Origin: Spartobacteria bacterium | GTDB taxonomy: Bacteria > Verrucomicrobiota > Verrucomicrobiia > Chthoniobacterales > UBA10450 | Length of the DNA: 46,199 nt | Reading direction: 5' to 3' | NCBI GenBank assembly: GCA_003134785.1 | Contig: PLCN01000008.1 | Location: forward strand, 1 to 46,199 | Part shown: in pieces, positions 26,823 through 36,061 of the stretch | Layout of the letters: each line of letters begins with the position of its first letter | Numbering within the stretch: position 1 is the first letter of the stretch | Translations under genes and position numbers: made by a program | The notes under the pieces: model-generated | What the model saw: only the letters and a program-made list of their open reading frames with translations | Database searches by the model: none | What the model was told of the DNA's origin: nothing

Positions 26823-27924
26823 TTACCCCCCCGATCATCAGCAAAGCATGCATCGCTTTGCCCTGGTGATGCTGGACGGTCTCGCGCTCGCGGGTGTGCC
26901 AGCGGAACTGATCCAGCCGCAGGCATTTTTCGGGCGCTTCCGGTTCGGGGGCCGTTTCATCGCCAAATGGCTGGCTTACCTCGACAAGTTCGTTCTTTTT
27001 CCGCGGCAGCTGAGGAGCAAACTGAAAGCCGCGACGCTGATCCACATCTGCGATCATTCAAACGCGATGTATGCGCGGGGACGTCGAGAAGTCCCAGTCG
27101 TGGTGACTTGCCACGATCTGCTCGCGGTGCGGGGTGCGCTTGGCGAAGAAACCGATTGTCCGGCGAGTTCCACTGGCAAACTGCTTCAGCGTTGGATCGT
27201 CGCCGGATTGCGAAGTGCCAGCGTGGTCGCGTGTGTTTCGCGCGCCACGCTTTCGGATGCGAAGCGCCTAATTCATCCGGAAAACGGTGGACCGCGGCTG
27301 GAGCTGTTGTCGCTCGGGCTCAGTCATCCGTATCGAAAGCTGCCCCTGAGCGAAGCCCGAGCGCGGCTGGTGGAAGTTTCAATTCTACCCCCGCACGCAT
27401 CTTTCGTTCTGCACGTCGGTTCGAATTTGCGCCGGAAAAATCGCGAAGGTGTGCTGCGCATCTTCGCACGCTGCCGGAAGGAATGGAATGGCTTCGTGGT
27501 ATTCGTCGGAGAACCGCTGTCGGACGCGCTGCGTTCGTTAGGCCAGCAATTGGGCGTCGCGGATCGAGTCGTCGAAATTCCGAACGCGTCGAACGATTTG
27601 CTCGAAGCCCTCTACAATTCCGCCACGGCGCTCCTTTTTCCCTCGACCTTCGAAGGATTCGGCTGGCCCATCGCCGAAGCGCAGGCCTGCGGTTGCCCGG
27701 TCATCTGCACCGACCGCGAACCGATGACGGAAGTCGCCGGGGGCGCGGCTCTGCTGCGCAAAGTCGAGGACGAAGCGGGGTTTGCCGCTGACCTTCTGCG
27801 CCTGGCGAATCCAGCCGAGCACGAGCGTTGGAGCGCGAAGGCGCTCGAGAACGCGAAGCGATTTTCCACCTCGCGCATGATCGCGGACTATTGCGAGCTC
27901 TATCGCTCGCTCGCCCCGGTATGA
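26803..27924 (+). CDS. Glycosyltransferase family 4
   Basis: 373 aa from the ATG at 26803 (MVLLIGNYPPDHQQSMHRF); an ATG at 26773 in the same frame is possible, and the longer open frame back to 26608 overlaps the ligase and looks spurious. Donor-domain motifs are FVLHVGSNLRRKNREGVLRI and the EX7E pair in FEGFGWPIAEAQACGCPVIC. It overlaps the upstream gene by 20 bp and the downstream one by 4. Confidence 0.85.
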   Translation: MVLLIGNYPPDHQQSMHRFALVMLDGLALAGVPAELIQPQAFFGRFRFGGRFIAKWLAYLDKFVLFPRQLRSKLKAATLIHICDHSNAMYARGRREVPVVVTCHDLLAVRGALGEETDCPASSTGKLLQRWIVAGLRSASVVACVSRATLSDAKRLIHPENGGPRLELLSLGLSHPYRKLPLSEARARLVEVSILPPHASFVLHVGSNLRRKNREGVLRIFARCRKEWNGFVVFVGEPLSDALRSLGQQLGVADRVVEIPNASNDLLEALYNSATALLFPSTFEGFGWPIAEAQACGCPVICTDREPMTEVAGGAALLRKVEDEAGFAADLLRLANPAEHERWSAKALENAKRFSTSRMIADYCELYRSLAPV

Positions 27925-28589
27925 TGAAACAGATCCTGATGTTTTTTTCCCTGCTGCTTCCGTGGGGGATGCGCCGCTCGCTTCTGGAAAAACAATTCGG
28001 CTATTCGATTCACCCCAGCAGCCACATCGGCTTGTGCTGGATTTTCCCACGCCACTTGATCATGGAGGAAAATTCCCGGATCGGACATTTCACTCTCTGC
28101 AAGAACATCGACCTGCTTCATCTCGGCGCCCACGCGGTCATTGGGCAGTTGAATTGGATCACCGGTTTTCCAAGCGGCGCTCACCGGCATTTCGTTCATC
28201 AAACAGATCGCCGGCCGGAACTCATCGTCGAAAAACATGCGGGAATCAGCAGCCGGCATTTGATCGATTGCACCGCGCGTATTCGTATCGGCGCCTTCGC
28301 CACCATCGGCGGCTTTCGCTCGCAACTGATCACGCACAGCATCGATCTCCCCACCAATCGTCAGTCCGCGGAACCGATCGACATTGGCGAATACTGTTTC
28401 ACCGGAACGAACTCCGTGATGCTCGGCGGCAGCAGTTTGCCGCATCATTCCGTCCTCGGCGCCCAATCCCTCCTGAACAAGAAATGGGACGCGCCCTATC
28501 ACCTTTACGGAGGCGTGCCGGCGAAGCCGTTGAAGGAACTGTCGCGGGACATGGAATATTTCCGCCGCACCGAGGGATTCGTGTGGTAG
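27921..28589 (+). CDS. Hexapeptide-repeat acyltransferase (WbbJ/LbetaH type)
   Basis: 222 aa from ATGATG at 27921. After a short hydrophobic start (MMKQILMFFSLLLPWG) the chain has left-handed beta-helix repeats: GYSIHPSSHIGLCWIFP, RIRIGAFATIGGFRSQL and IDIGEYCFTGTNSVMLGGSS, then LYGGVPAKPLKEL at the end, the usual close of sugar O-acetyltransferases. The middle RHLIDCTARI region holds a histidine near the expected active site. It would acetylate a sugar of the repeat unit. Confidence 0.82.
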   Translation: MMKQILMFFSLLLPWGMRRSLLEKQFGYSIHPSSHIGLCWIFPRHLIMEENSRIGHFTLCKNIDLLHLGAHAVIGQLNWITGFPSGAHRHFVHQTDRRPELIVEKHAGISSRHLIDCTARIRIGAFATIGGFRSQLITHSIDLPTNRQSAEPIDIGEYCFTGTNSVMLGGSSLPHHSVLGAQSLLNKKWDAPYHLYGGVPAKPLKELSRDMEYFRRTEGFVW

Positions 28590-28623
28590 CCGGCCGTTCA
28601 TCGCGCTCGCGCTAAAAAACAAG

Positions 28624-30444
28624 ATGTGCGGGATTGCGGTTCACTTCAGCTCAGCCGGTCGCGCGAAGCCGCTGGATCTTCAACTGATCCGGCATCGCGG
28701 TCCCGACTCCTCCGGCGAATGGACTTCGCCGGATGGCCAATGCTGGTTAGGCAGCACGCGGCTGGCCATCGTGGATCTTTCACCCACGGGCGCGCAGCCA
28801 ATGACCGATCCGGCCACCGGCAACGTGCTCGTGGCCAACGGCGAAATCTACAATCACCGGTCGGTGCGCGCGCAATTAGGACGGGACGTGAATTGGAAAG
28901 GCACGAGCGATACCGAAACGCTTTTGCAAGGCTATGCGCGCTGGGGCCACGGCGTGCTCGACCAGCTCAAGGGAATGTTTGCCTTCGCGATCTATGACGC
29001 CGCTCGGGAGGAATTATTTCTTGCGCGTGATCGCCTGGGGATAAAGCCGCTATATTACACGGTGGATGCGGCCGGTCTCCGTGCGGCGTCGGAAGTGCGA
29101 GTGCTCGTCGCTGGCGGATCGAGCGGAATCACCGCGCAATCCATTTCCGGCTATTTGCAATGGGGCGCCTGCCCCGAGCGAAATCTTCTTTATCCCGGCC
29201 TGCGTGTCTTGCCGGCCGGACACGCCATGACGGTCGGGTCGAAGGGAGAACTAAAAATGTGGAAATATTGGCCCTCACGCCCGGCGTTTGTTTCTTCGAC
29301 CGATGGCGTCGTGCGCCGCGTACGCGATCTGATCGACCAAGCGGTCGACGAACATCTACTTTCCGACGTCCCGGTCGCCAGTTTTCTCAGCGGCGGAATT
29401 GACTCCTCCATCGTGACGGCGATCGCGGCGCAGAAGTTGGAAAAAAAACTGCAAACATTCTCGGTCGGTTTCGACCTCGCGGAGTTCGACGAGACAGCGA
29501 TCGCGCAAGAAATAGCAGATCGTTACCGGACCAACCATCATCGCATCCAGCTCTCGGAAGAAGAGGTCATTCATTCGGTGACCGAAGCGGTCGAGAAACT
29601 CGATCTGCCGTCAGTCGATGCGATCAACACCTACATTGTGTCGCGCGCGGTCGCCGCGCATGGAGTGAAGGTCGCCTTGTCGGGTCTCGGCGGCGACGAG
29701 TTGTTCGGCGGATATCCCAGTTTCCGCGATGTTCCCCGGCTCAAATTAATCGCGCGGTTGCCGCGCCCGCTGCGAAAACTGCTCGGCATTGCCGCAAAAC
29801 TCAGCGACCGGCTGGCGGATCTTCCCGCAACTACGGACGCAGGCGAACTGGCCCGATGGCGCCGGCGGTTTTTCACCGAAGAGATGATCGTCCGCGCCAG
29901 ACTGCCAAATGCCTCGGCTCCCTTTGAATGCCCCATTGATTTGCCGGACGATTACGCCCGCATCAGTTGGGCGGAGCTGACCGGTTACATGCGCCGCATG
30001 CTCTTGCGGGATGCCGATCAGATGAGCATGGCCGTTTCCTTGGAGCTGCGCGTTCCGTTCCTCGATCACGAACTCGTCGAGTACGTCCTTGGCCTTCCCG
30101 CTGCGGCGAAGCAACAATATCCCCGGCCGAAAGGATTGCTCGTCGAAGCGTGCCGCGATCTGCTCCCGTCATCCGTCTATCGTCGTCCGAAAGCAGGCTT
30201 CGTCCTGCCCATGAAAGTTTGGATGCTCGGACCGCTCGCTTCCTTTGTCGAAGAAGGACTTCGTGAAACAGTTTCCCGCCAATTGCTCCCCCAGGACTTC
30301 GTGAATGAAATCAGCAGCGCATTCCGACGCGATCGCCTGCATTGGACACGGGTCTGGAGCATCGTTGTTCTCGGCCACTTCGCGAAGCGTTCGCAACTGG
30401 TTCGCTCTCCGAATGAAAATACTCCGATCCATTCACACGGTTAA
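28624..30444 (+). CDS. asnB: Asparagine synthetase (glutamine-hydrolysing)-like amidotransferase
   Basis: 606 aa. The N-terminal glutaminase begins MCGIAVHFS with nucleophile Cys2 intact, and RHRGPDSSGEW follows. The C-terminal synthetase has the ATP-pyrophosphatase loop SFLSGGIDSSIVTAIAAQK at about residues 250-268 and GLGGDELFGGYP. AsnB makes asparagine, but copies inside exopolysaccharide operons are often thought to amidate a sugar acid or act in glycan modification; the product here is not known. 34 bp separate it from the acyltransferase gene. Confidence 0.9.
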   Translation: MCGIAVHFSSAGRAKPLDLQLIRHRGPDSSGEWTSPDGQCWLGSTRLAIVDLSPTGAQPMTDPATGNVLVANGEIYNHRSVRAQLGRDVNWKGTSDTETLLQGYARWGHGVLDQLKGMFAFAIYDAAREELFLARDRLGIKPLYYTVDAAGLRAASEVRVLVAGGSSGITAQSISGYLQWGACPERNLLYPGLRVLPAGHAMTVGSKGELKMWKYWPSRPAFVSSTDGVVRRVRDLIDQAVDEHLLSDVPVASFLSGGIDSSIVTAIAAQKLEKKLQTFSVGFDLAEFDETAIAQEIADRYRTNHHRIQLSEEEVIHSVTEAVEKLDLPSVDAINTYIVSRAVAAHGVKVALSGLGGDELFGGYPSFRDVPRLKLIARLPRPLRKLLGIAAKLSDRLADLPATTDAGELARWRRRFFTEEMIVRARLPNASAPFECPIDLPDDYARISWAELTGYMRRMLLRDADQMSMAVSLELRVPFLDHELVEYVLGLPAAAKQQYPRPKGLLVEACRDLLPSSVYRRPKAGFVLPMKVWMLGPLASFVEEGLRETVSRQLLPQDFVNEISSAFRRDRLHWTRVWSIVVLGHFAKRSQLVRSPNENTPIHSHG

Positions 30445-31585
30445 CCCGGCGCTCGGCGGACCGATCGAATCGGTCATGCAATCGTCTTCGGTGCTCGCGA
30501 GCCGCGGGCACGACGTGGAAATCATTTCATTGGATGCGCCTAACGACCAGTGGGTTCGCGCCTGTCCCATCAAGGTGCATGCGCTCGGTCCCGGCCGGGG
30601 GAGCTATGGATACGCGCCGCATTTCCCGCGTTGGATCAGAGAGCGGCATGCGATTTATGACGCCGTGATTGTTCAGGGCATCTGGCAATACAACAGCTTC
30701 GGGGTCTGGCGCGCATTGCGCGGAACCGCCACGCCGTACTTCGTTTTTCCTCACGGAATGCTCGACCCCTGGTTCAAGCGAACGTATCCGGCGAAGCACC
30801 TGAAGAAATTGCTCTACTGGCCCTGGGCTGAGTATCGGGTGCTGCGCGATGCCGCCTCTGTCCTTTTCACTTCGGACCAGGAGCGGCGTCTGGCGCGTGA
30901 ATCGTTCTCTCTCTATCGGTGTAACGAAGTGGTCGTCAATTACGGAACGGCCGCGCCGGAGATCGATCTTGCGAACGCCCGCGAGGATTTTTTCGACACC
31001 TTTCCTCAATTGCGTGGGAAACGTTTGCTCCTGTTCCTCGGTCGTCTGCACGAAAAGAAAGGCTGCGAGCTTTTGCTAAAGGCGTTCGCGGCGATTCGAA
31101 ACTCTGCGGACGGCGATTCTCTGCACCTCGTCGTGGCTGGTCCGTGCGCTGATAAAAAATACCTCGAGCATTTGAAAAGCGTGGCGGCCGAAAACTCTGC
31201 GGTCACTTTCACCGGCATGCTCGCTGGTAGCAGCAAATGGGGCGCATTGAGTGCGGCGGACGCGTTCATCCTGCCTTCCCATCAGGAAAATTTTGGCATC
31301 GCGGTAGTCGAGGCGCTTGCGTGCGGAACTCCCGTTCTAATCTCGAAGGAAGTAAACATTTGGCGCGAAATTGATGCGGACCAGGCAGGCTATGCGGAAG
31401 ATGACGACCTTGCCGGGACTACGCGGCTGATCGAACGCTGGCTTGCCACCCCGCCTGAACTTCGTGCGGCAATGAGACAGAACGCGCGAAAATGTTTCGC
31501 CCGTCACTTCGAAATCAACCGCGCCACGGACTCTCTTCTCCAGGCGTTAGGTCATCGGACTCAAATCGCCGCTCCTCATCCGTGA
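30413..31585 (+). CDS. Glycosyltransferase family 4
   Basis: 390 aa from the ATG at 30413 (MKILRSIHTVNPALGGPIES), which overlaps the asparagine-synthetase stop by 32 bp. N-terminal GGPIESVMQSSSVLASRGHD, donor domain LLLFLGRLHEKKGCELLLKA and the EX7E pair in QENFGIAVVEALACGTPVL are canonical for retaining GT4 enzymes. FVFPHGMLDPWFKRTYPAKH is typical of the group that acts on exopolysaccharide repeat units. Confidence 0.88.
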   Translation: MKILRSIHTVNPALGGPIESVMQSSSVLASRGHDVEIISLDAPNDQWVRACPIKVHALGPGRGSYGYAPHFPRWIRERHAIYDAVIVQGIWQYNSFGVWRALRGTATPYFVFPHGMLDPWFKRTYPAKHLKKLLYWPWAEYRVLRDAASVLFTSDQERRLARESFSLYRCNEVVVNYGTAAPEIDLANAREDFFDTFPQLRGKRLLLFLGRLHEKKGCELLLKAFAAIRNSADGDSLHLVVAGPCADKKYLEHLKSVAAENSAVTFTGMLAGSSKWGALSAADAFILPSHQENFGIAVVEALACGTPVLISKEVNIWREIDADQAGYAEDDDLAGTTRLIERWLATPPELRAAMRQNARKCFARHFEINRATDSLLQALGHRTQIAAPHP

Positions 31586-31652
31586 AAATCTGTGTTCATC
31601 TGTGGCTCCTCATCTGCTTTTGATGATTACTCTTTAGTCACCGATCTTCGCC

Positions 31653-32225
31653 ATGGAGGAAAAGAAACCTGTAAAGCCCGATCAGAAGTCCGCCAACGAA
31701 TCGCCCTGGCCGTTCGAGGATCGATTGCTTCGTTTGCTGTGGGAGTTTTCCTGGTTTGTTTTCTGTGAGTGGACTCCGAAGCCGCTGAATCCGTGGCGCC
31801 TCTTCTGGCTTCGTTTGTTCGGTGCGAGAATTGATGGCACTCCTTTCGTGCATCAGCGCGCGCGGATCGCGATTCCATCGAATTTGACTCTGCACGACCG
31901 CGCCTGTCTGGGAGATCGCGCCAACGCCTACTCGTTAGGCCAGATCGAAATCGGGACCCGCGCGACCGTGGCGCAGGAGGCTTACCTGAGCACCGGCACT
32001 CATGATTTTGCGCGGACTGAGATTCCACTGGTCACCGCGAAGATCACCATCGGCGAGGACGCCTTTCTCGGCGCCCGGGTCTTCGTCATGCCGGGCGTAA
32101 CGATCGGCGCTCGTAGCGTCATCGGCGCCTGTTCCGTTGTGACAAAAGACGTTCCGCCGGATGTGACGGCGGCCGGTAATCCGTGTCGCGTTCTGGGGCC
32201 GAGGACGCCGGCTGTTTCAGGATGA
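31653..32225 (+). CDS. wcaF: WcaF-like colanic-acid-type acetyltransferase
   Basis: 190 aa. An N-terminal segment with [20 protein letters not shown] leads to left-handed beta-helix repeats [20 protein letters not shown] and [35 protein letters not shown] holds the active-site histidine, and the chain closes with [13 protein letters not shown]. Layout and length match WcaF, which acetylates a sugar of the repeat unit. The 67-bp gap before it contains a short simple sequence (ATCTGTGTTCATCTGTGG) and no gene. Confidence 0.87.
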   Translation: MEEKKPVKPDQKSANESPWPFEDRLLRLLWEFSWFVFCEWTPKPLNPWRLFWLRLFGARIDGTPFVHQRARIAIPSNLTLHDRACLGDRANAYSLGQIEIGTRATVAQEAYLSTGTHDFARTEIPLVTAKITIGEDAFLGARVFVMPGVTIGARSVIGACSVVTKDVPPDVTAAGNPCRVLGPRTPAVSG

Positions 32226-32241
32226 ATTTCGCGAAAATAGC

Positions 32242-33111
32242 ATGAGCGAGACACCCAAAGTGCCGATCTCGGTCATCGTGCCGATCAAAAACGAAGCCGC
32301 GAACCTGCGAAGGTGTCTCGATTCCGTGAAGTGGGCGGACGAGATCTTCGTGGTCGATTCTCAGAGCACGGACGGCTCGATCGAGATCGCGCAGGAATAT
32401 GGTGCCCAGGTTGTGCAATTCCAGTTTAACGGAAGGTGGCCAAAGAAAAAAAACTGGGCGCTCGAAAATCTCCCGTTTCGCTACGAATGGATCTTTATCC
32501 TCGACGCTGATGAGGTCTTGCCGCCAGAAGCGCGGGAGGAATTTGCTCGCGCGATCGCGGACGCAGGCGAGATCGCCGGCTATTGGATCAACCGGCATTT
32601 CATGTTCATGGGCCGCTGGCTCCGGCACTCGTACTATCCGAACTGGAACCTCCGCCTGTTTCGCCACTCGTTAGGCCGCTATGAAAAGTTGACCGACGCG
32701 AGTACCCACAGCGGAGACAATGAGGTGCACGAACATGTGATCGTCCAGGGGCCAACCGGCCGGCTCCGTTGTGAGATGGATCACTACGCCTTTCCGTCGG
32801 TGGAAGTCTTCGTTGAAAAGCACAATCGCTATTCCAACTGGGAAGCGCGCGTCTCGGCCGATCGCCGGCTTTTCGGCAGCGCCGCCCACATCCGGGGCGG
32901 GGCGGTGGAAAGGCGGCGGAAATTGAAGCTGCTTTCGCAACATCTGCCTTTCCGCCCGCTCCTTCGCTTCCTCTACATTTATGTCTGGCAGAAAGGCTTT
33001 CTCGACGGGCGCGAAGGTTATTATTTTGCGCGGATGCACGCCGTGTACGAGTTCCTTTCCGTCGCGAAAACCTACGAGCTGACCAAGACAAAGCCGGCGG
33101 CTGACGAGTAG
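32242..33111 (+). CDS. Glycosyltransferase family 2, WaaE/KdtX type
   Basis: 289 aa. ISVIVPIKNEAANLRRCLDS is the start of the GT-A fold, VDSQSTDGSIEIAQEYGAQV the nucleotide loop, and FILDADEVLPPEA the DxD. The WPKKKNWALENLPFRYEWIF block and EHVIVQGPTGRLRCEMDHY near the end fit the LPS-core GT2 group. 16 bp separate it from wcaF. Confidence 0.88.
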   Translation: MSETPKVPISVIVPIKNEAANLRRCLDSVKWADEIFVVDSQSTDGSIEIAQEYGAQVVQFQFNGRWPKKKNWALENLPFRYEWIFILDADEVLPPEAREEFARAIADAGEIAGYWINRHFMFMGRWLRHSYYPNWNLRLFRHSLGRYEKLTDASTHSGDNEVHEHVIVQGPTGRLRCEMDHYAFPSVEVFVEKHNRYSNWEARVSADRRLFGSAAHIRGGAVERRRKLKLLSQHLPFRPLLRFLYIYVWQKGFLDGREGYYFARMHAVYEFLSVAKTYELTKTKPAADE

Positions 33112-33116
33112 ACGCG

Positions 33117-34334
33117 ATGCGCGCCATTGTCTGGGGAATCAACTACGCACCGGAGTTTACCGGTATCGCGCCGCACAGTGTCGCGCTCTGCGAGTTCCTG
33201 CACGCGCGCGGTGACGACGTGTCGATGGTCACGAGTTTTCCCTATTATCCTTCGTGGGAAAAGCGGGCTGAGGATCGCGGACATCTTTATCGCATCGACC
33301 AAATCAACGGAGTGCCGGTGCACCGTTGCTGGCATTTTGTTCCGAAGCGAGTCTCCGCCCTGAAGCGCATTTTTCATGAAGCGAGTTTTGTCTTCACCTC
33401 CACCTGCCGCGCACTCTCTTTGCCGCCGGCCGACGTTTATGTCCTGATTTCGCCACCTCTGTTGCTTGGCGTCGCGGGATGGGTCGTCGGGGAAATCAAA
33501 GACGCGCCGTTTGTTTTTCATGTCCAGGACATGCAGCCCGACGCCGCCGTCGGTCTCGGCATGCTGAAAGCGGGCTGGTTTACGAAAGCTTTGTATCGGC
33601 TCGAATCCTTCGCTTACCGGCATGCGGCCCGGGTCTCCGGTATTACGCAAGGCATGCTCAAAAGTTTTCGCGGCAAGGGAGTTTCCGAATCGAAGCTCGT
33701 CTATTTCCCAAACGCGATTGCATTAAACGACACCGCGCCCGCTCCAGTCTGCGGTAAATTTCGCGGCCTTCATGGTATCGGGCCGGGAGAGTTTCTCGCT
33801 GTCTACGCGGGGAATCTCGGCGTGAAGCAAGGCTTGGATGTGCTGCTGGAAACCGCGCCGCTTTTGCGCGACCCGCGGATTCGGATTTTGATCTGCGGTG
33901 ACGGCGCGCAGCGCGAGGCGCTCGTTAATCGCGTGCGCGAGCTGAAACTTCCGAATGTCAGCATGCTTCCGCTGCAGGCGGGCCCGGACTACCGCGCCTT
34001 GCTCGTCGATGCGGACATTTGCTTCATCACGCAACAAGTCGGAGCGGGAAATTCTTTTTTTCCGAGTAAACTTCTTGGTTTGCTCGCGGACTCGAGGCCC
34101 GTGGTTACGGTGGCCGCGCCGGAGTGCGAATTGGCGCTTTCGTTAGCCGAAGGAAAGTTCGGCGTAAATGTTCCACCCGGTCGCGCGCGGGAGCTGGCCG
34201 ACCTTCTCGATTCCCTCGCGAACGATCCGGAACGTCTCGCGGAGTTTGGCGCCGCTGGCCGCCGCTATGTGGAGCAATTCGAGAAGAGCCGCGTCCTCCA
34301 AAGTTTCGCGGAAGAATTGGAGTCGTTAGGGTAG
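33117..34334 (+). CDS. wcaI: WcaI-family glycosyltransferase
   Basis: 405 aa. It begins MRAIVWGINYAPEFTGIAPH, a WcaI hallmark, with VTSFPYYPSWEKRAEDRGHL and VHRCWHFVPKRVSALKRIFHE after it. The middle VFHVQDMQPDAAVGLGML and donor-side AGNSFFPSKLLGLLADSRPV are also WcaI-like (no EX7E, as usual for this group). In colanic acid synthesis WcaI is a fucosyl- or glucosyltransferase; the sugar here is open. It is the last gene of the operon and is followed by a long hairpin repeat. Confidence 0.9.
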   Translation: MRAIVWGINYAPEFTGIAPHSVALCEFLHARGDDVSMVTSFPYYPSWEKRAEDRGHLYRIDQINGVPVHRCWHFVPKRVSALKRIFHEASFVFTSTCRALSLPPADVYVLISPPLLLGVAGWVVGEIKDAPFVFHVQDMQPDAAVGLGMLKAGWFTKALYRLESFAYRHAARVSGITQGMLKSFRGKGVSESKLVYFPNAIALNDTAPAPVCGKFRGLHGIGPGEFLAVYAGNLGVKQGLDVLLETAPLLRDPRIRILICGDGAQREALVNRVRELKLPNVSMLPLQAGPDYRALLVDADICFITQQVGAGNSFFPSKLLGLLADSRPVVTVAAPECELALSLAEGKFGVNVPPGRARELADLLDSLANDPERLAEFGAAGRRYVEQFEKSRVLQSFAEELESLG

Positions 34335-34335
34335 G

Positions 34336-34499
34336 GACGTGTCATCCCGAGCCGCGCAGACGGCGAGGGACCTCACAAGCGCTTTTACGCTTCCGCGTTA
34401 CTTCGCACGGTTACGTCAAGCTGCGCGTCATTTCGATTGAGTACCGCAATCTCCGGTTGTGAGGTCCCTCGCCGTCTGCGCGGCTCGGGATGACACGTC
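34336..34499. repeat. Long perfect hairpin repeat, 42-bp arms (copy 2)
   Basis: Bases 34336-34377 are the exact reverse complement of 34458-34499, with an 80-base loop. The arms share a 37-base core with the element at 6121-6270 (GTCATCCCGAGCCGCGCAGA onward), but the loop sequence is different. It lies between two convergent genes, wcaI and the wcaJ-like gene, and ends 6 bp before the latter's stop codon. It may act as a two-way terminator. Confidence 0.8.
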
Positions 34500-34504
34500 A
34501 TACC

Positions 34505-35911
34505 TCAGTAGGCCGTCCGCGGCGGAACTATCAGATGCACGAAGGTGCGCAGGATGATTCCGCATTCGAGAGAGAGATTCCAGTTCTCGAGATATTCAAT
34601 GTCGCACGCCACGCGGTTTTCGATGTCGGCGCTGTTTCGGGCCTCGCCGCGGAATCCTCGCACCTGCGCCAGGCCGGTGATCCCCGGCTTTACGAAAGCG
34701 CGGACGTGATAGTTCGCCATCAGTTGGGAGAATTGTTTGTTGTGTTCGATGAGGTGCGGCCGCGGGCCGACGATGCTCATGTCGCCTCGGAGCACATTCC
34801 AAAATTGCGGGACCTCGTCGATGCTTAGCTTGCGAAACCATTTTCCCAGCGGATAGACGCGCTCATCGCCGGCCTGCGCCTGCCGTCCCTCTTCTGCGTG
34901 ATCGGGACGCATGGTGCGGAACTTGTAAATTTTGAACTGCCGATTTTGCATGCCCGCACGCGTTTGCACATGAAAGAGAGGGCCAGGTGATTGAAGACGC
35001 TGCGCCAGCCAAACGATGGCGGTGAGGACCGGGAAAATGAACAAGATCACGGGTAATGAAATCGTGACGTCGATCGCGCGCTTGAAGCAGCGGTTGAGCG
35101 GATTTTCCAAGGGCTCTTCCCGTAACCCGATGAAGCGAAAGCCATCGTCTTCGAAATGCGTCACCGGATGCCGCAGCTTTTCTTCGAGATCGCTGACGAT
35201 GAGCAACCGGACGCCGAGATGATCGCAGACGCTGATGATTTGCCGGTTGATCTCGGTGAAGAGCGGGAACTCGAGCATGATGATTTGCGTGATCCCGCGT
35301 TCGACGATGATCTTTTCCAGCTCATCGGAATTACCCAGGACCGGGATTCCGTCGGCCGTCTTTTCGATTTGCTCATCGCAAACCAGGCCGACCGTGCGCA
35401 ACCCGATATCGGCTTTGCGGCGCAGCCACCCGCGCAGTTGCGCAGCTTTCTCGGTCGAACCTACCAGGAGCGTTTTTTCCTCACGCGCGCCGGTAAAGAT
35501 TCGGCGAGCCAGAAACGAAGGAAGATAATGATGCGAAAAAAGCAGGGCCACGTAGAGCCACGGAACAAAGTTGAAAAAGAAGATTCGGGAGATGAACGCG
35601 TCCTTGGTCGCGATCAGGTAAAGGACGAGCGTGCCGATGCTGGCGAAGACCTGCCGCATGCTCAGCCGATGCTGGCGCAGCAATTCGTTCTGGAGGAAAT
35701 AATTCTTCGAACCGTCGCGAACGAGCGACTCGACTGTCATGCCCAGGACGAGCAACCCGCAGTAAATGCTATACCGACGCCAGGTCAGTTCCGCCCCCGG
35801 AGAATAAAAGGTGACCATGACCCAGACGCCGAACCAGAAGAGGACCGCGACGAGCACGATCTGGCAAAGCAGGAAAACGCGATACAATCCCTGCGTGCGT
35901 TGCGTAACCAT
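34505..35911 (-). CDS. wcaJ: Undecaprenyl-phosphate sugar phosphotransferase, WcaJ type
   Basis: 468 aa. Several N-terminal membrane helices (LYRVFLLCQIVLVAVLFWFG and others to about residue 130), a Rossmann-like CoA-binding domain (EKTLLVGSTEKAAQLRGWL), one more helix (AIDVTISLPVILFIFPVLTA), and the catalytic bacterial sugar-transferase domain with SPGPLFHVQTRAGMQNRQF, YKFRTM and LSIDEVPQFWNVLRGDMSIV. It moves the first sugar-1-phosphate onto undecaprenyl phosphate and so begins the repeat unit. It is on the opposite strand to the operon, so the initiating step is under separate control. Confidence 0.93.
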   Translation of the reverse strand: MVTQRTQGLYRVFLLCQIVLVAVLFWFGVWVMVTFYSPGAELTWRRYSIYCGLLVLGMTVESLVRDGSKNYFLQNELLRQHRLSMRQVFASIGTLVLYLIATKDAFISRIFFFNFVPWLYVALLFSHHYLPSFLARRIFTGAREEKTLLVGSTEKAAQLRGWLRRKADIGLRTVGLVCDEQIEKTADGIPVLGNSDELEKIIVERGITQIIMLEFPLFTEINRQIISVCDHLGVRLLIVSDLEEKLRHPVTHFEDDGFRFIGLREEPLENPLNRCFKRAIDVTISLPVILFIFPVLTAIVWLAQRLQSPGPLFHVQTRAGMQNRQFKIYKFRTMRPDHAEEGRQAQAGDERVYPLGKWFRKLSIDEVPQFWNVLRGDMSIVGPRPHLIEHNKQFSQLMANYHVRAFVKPGITGLAQVRGFRGEARNSADIENRVACDIEYLENWNLSLECGIILRTFVHLIVPPRTAY

Positions 35912-36061
35912 GATTATTGCCTGAAGCCGAGGATGAGAGTACGCAATGGCCGCCCGCGTTCAACCCATGGTAAAACAGGCGCGTCCATATGACATTGGGA
36001 GCGCAAGCAGCGCCTCTTTATCTGGAAAGCTACTCCCATACCAAGACCCCGCCTCCGGCTG

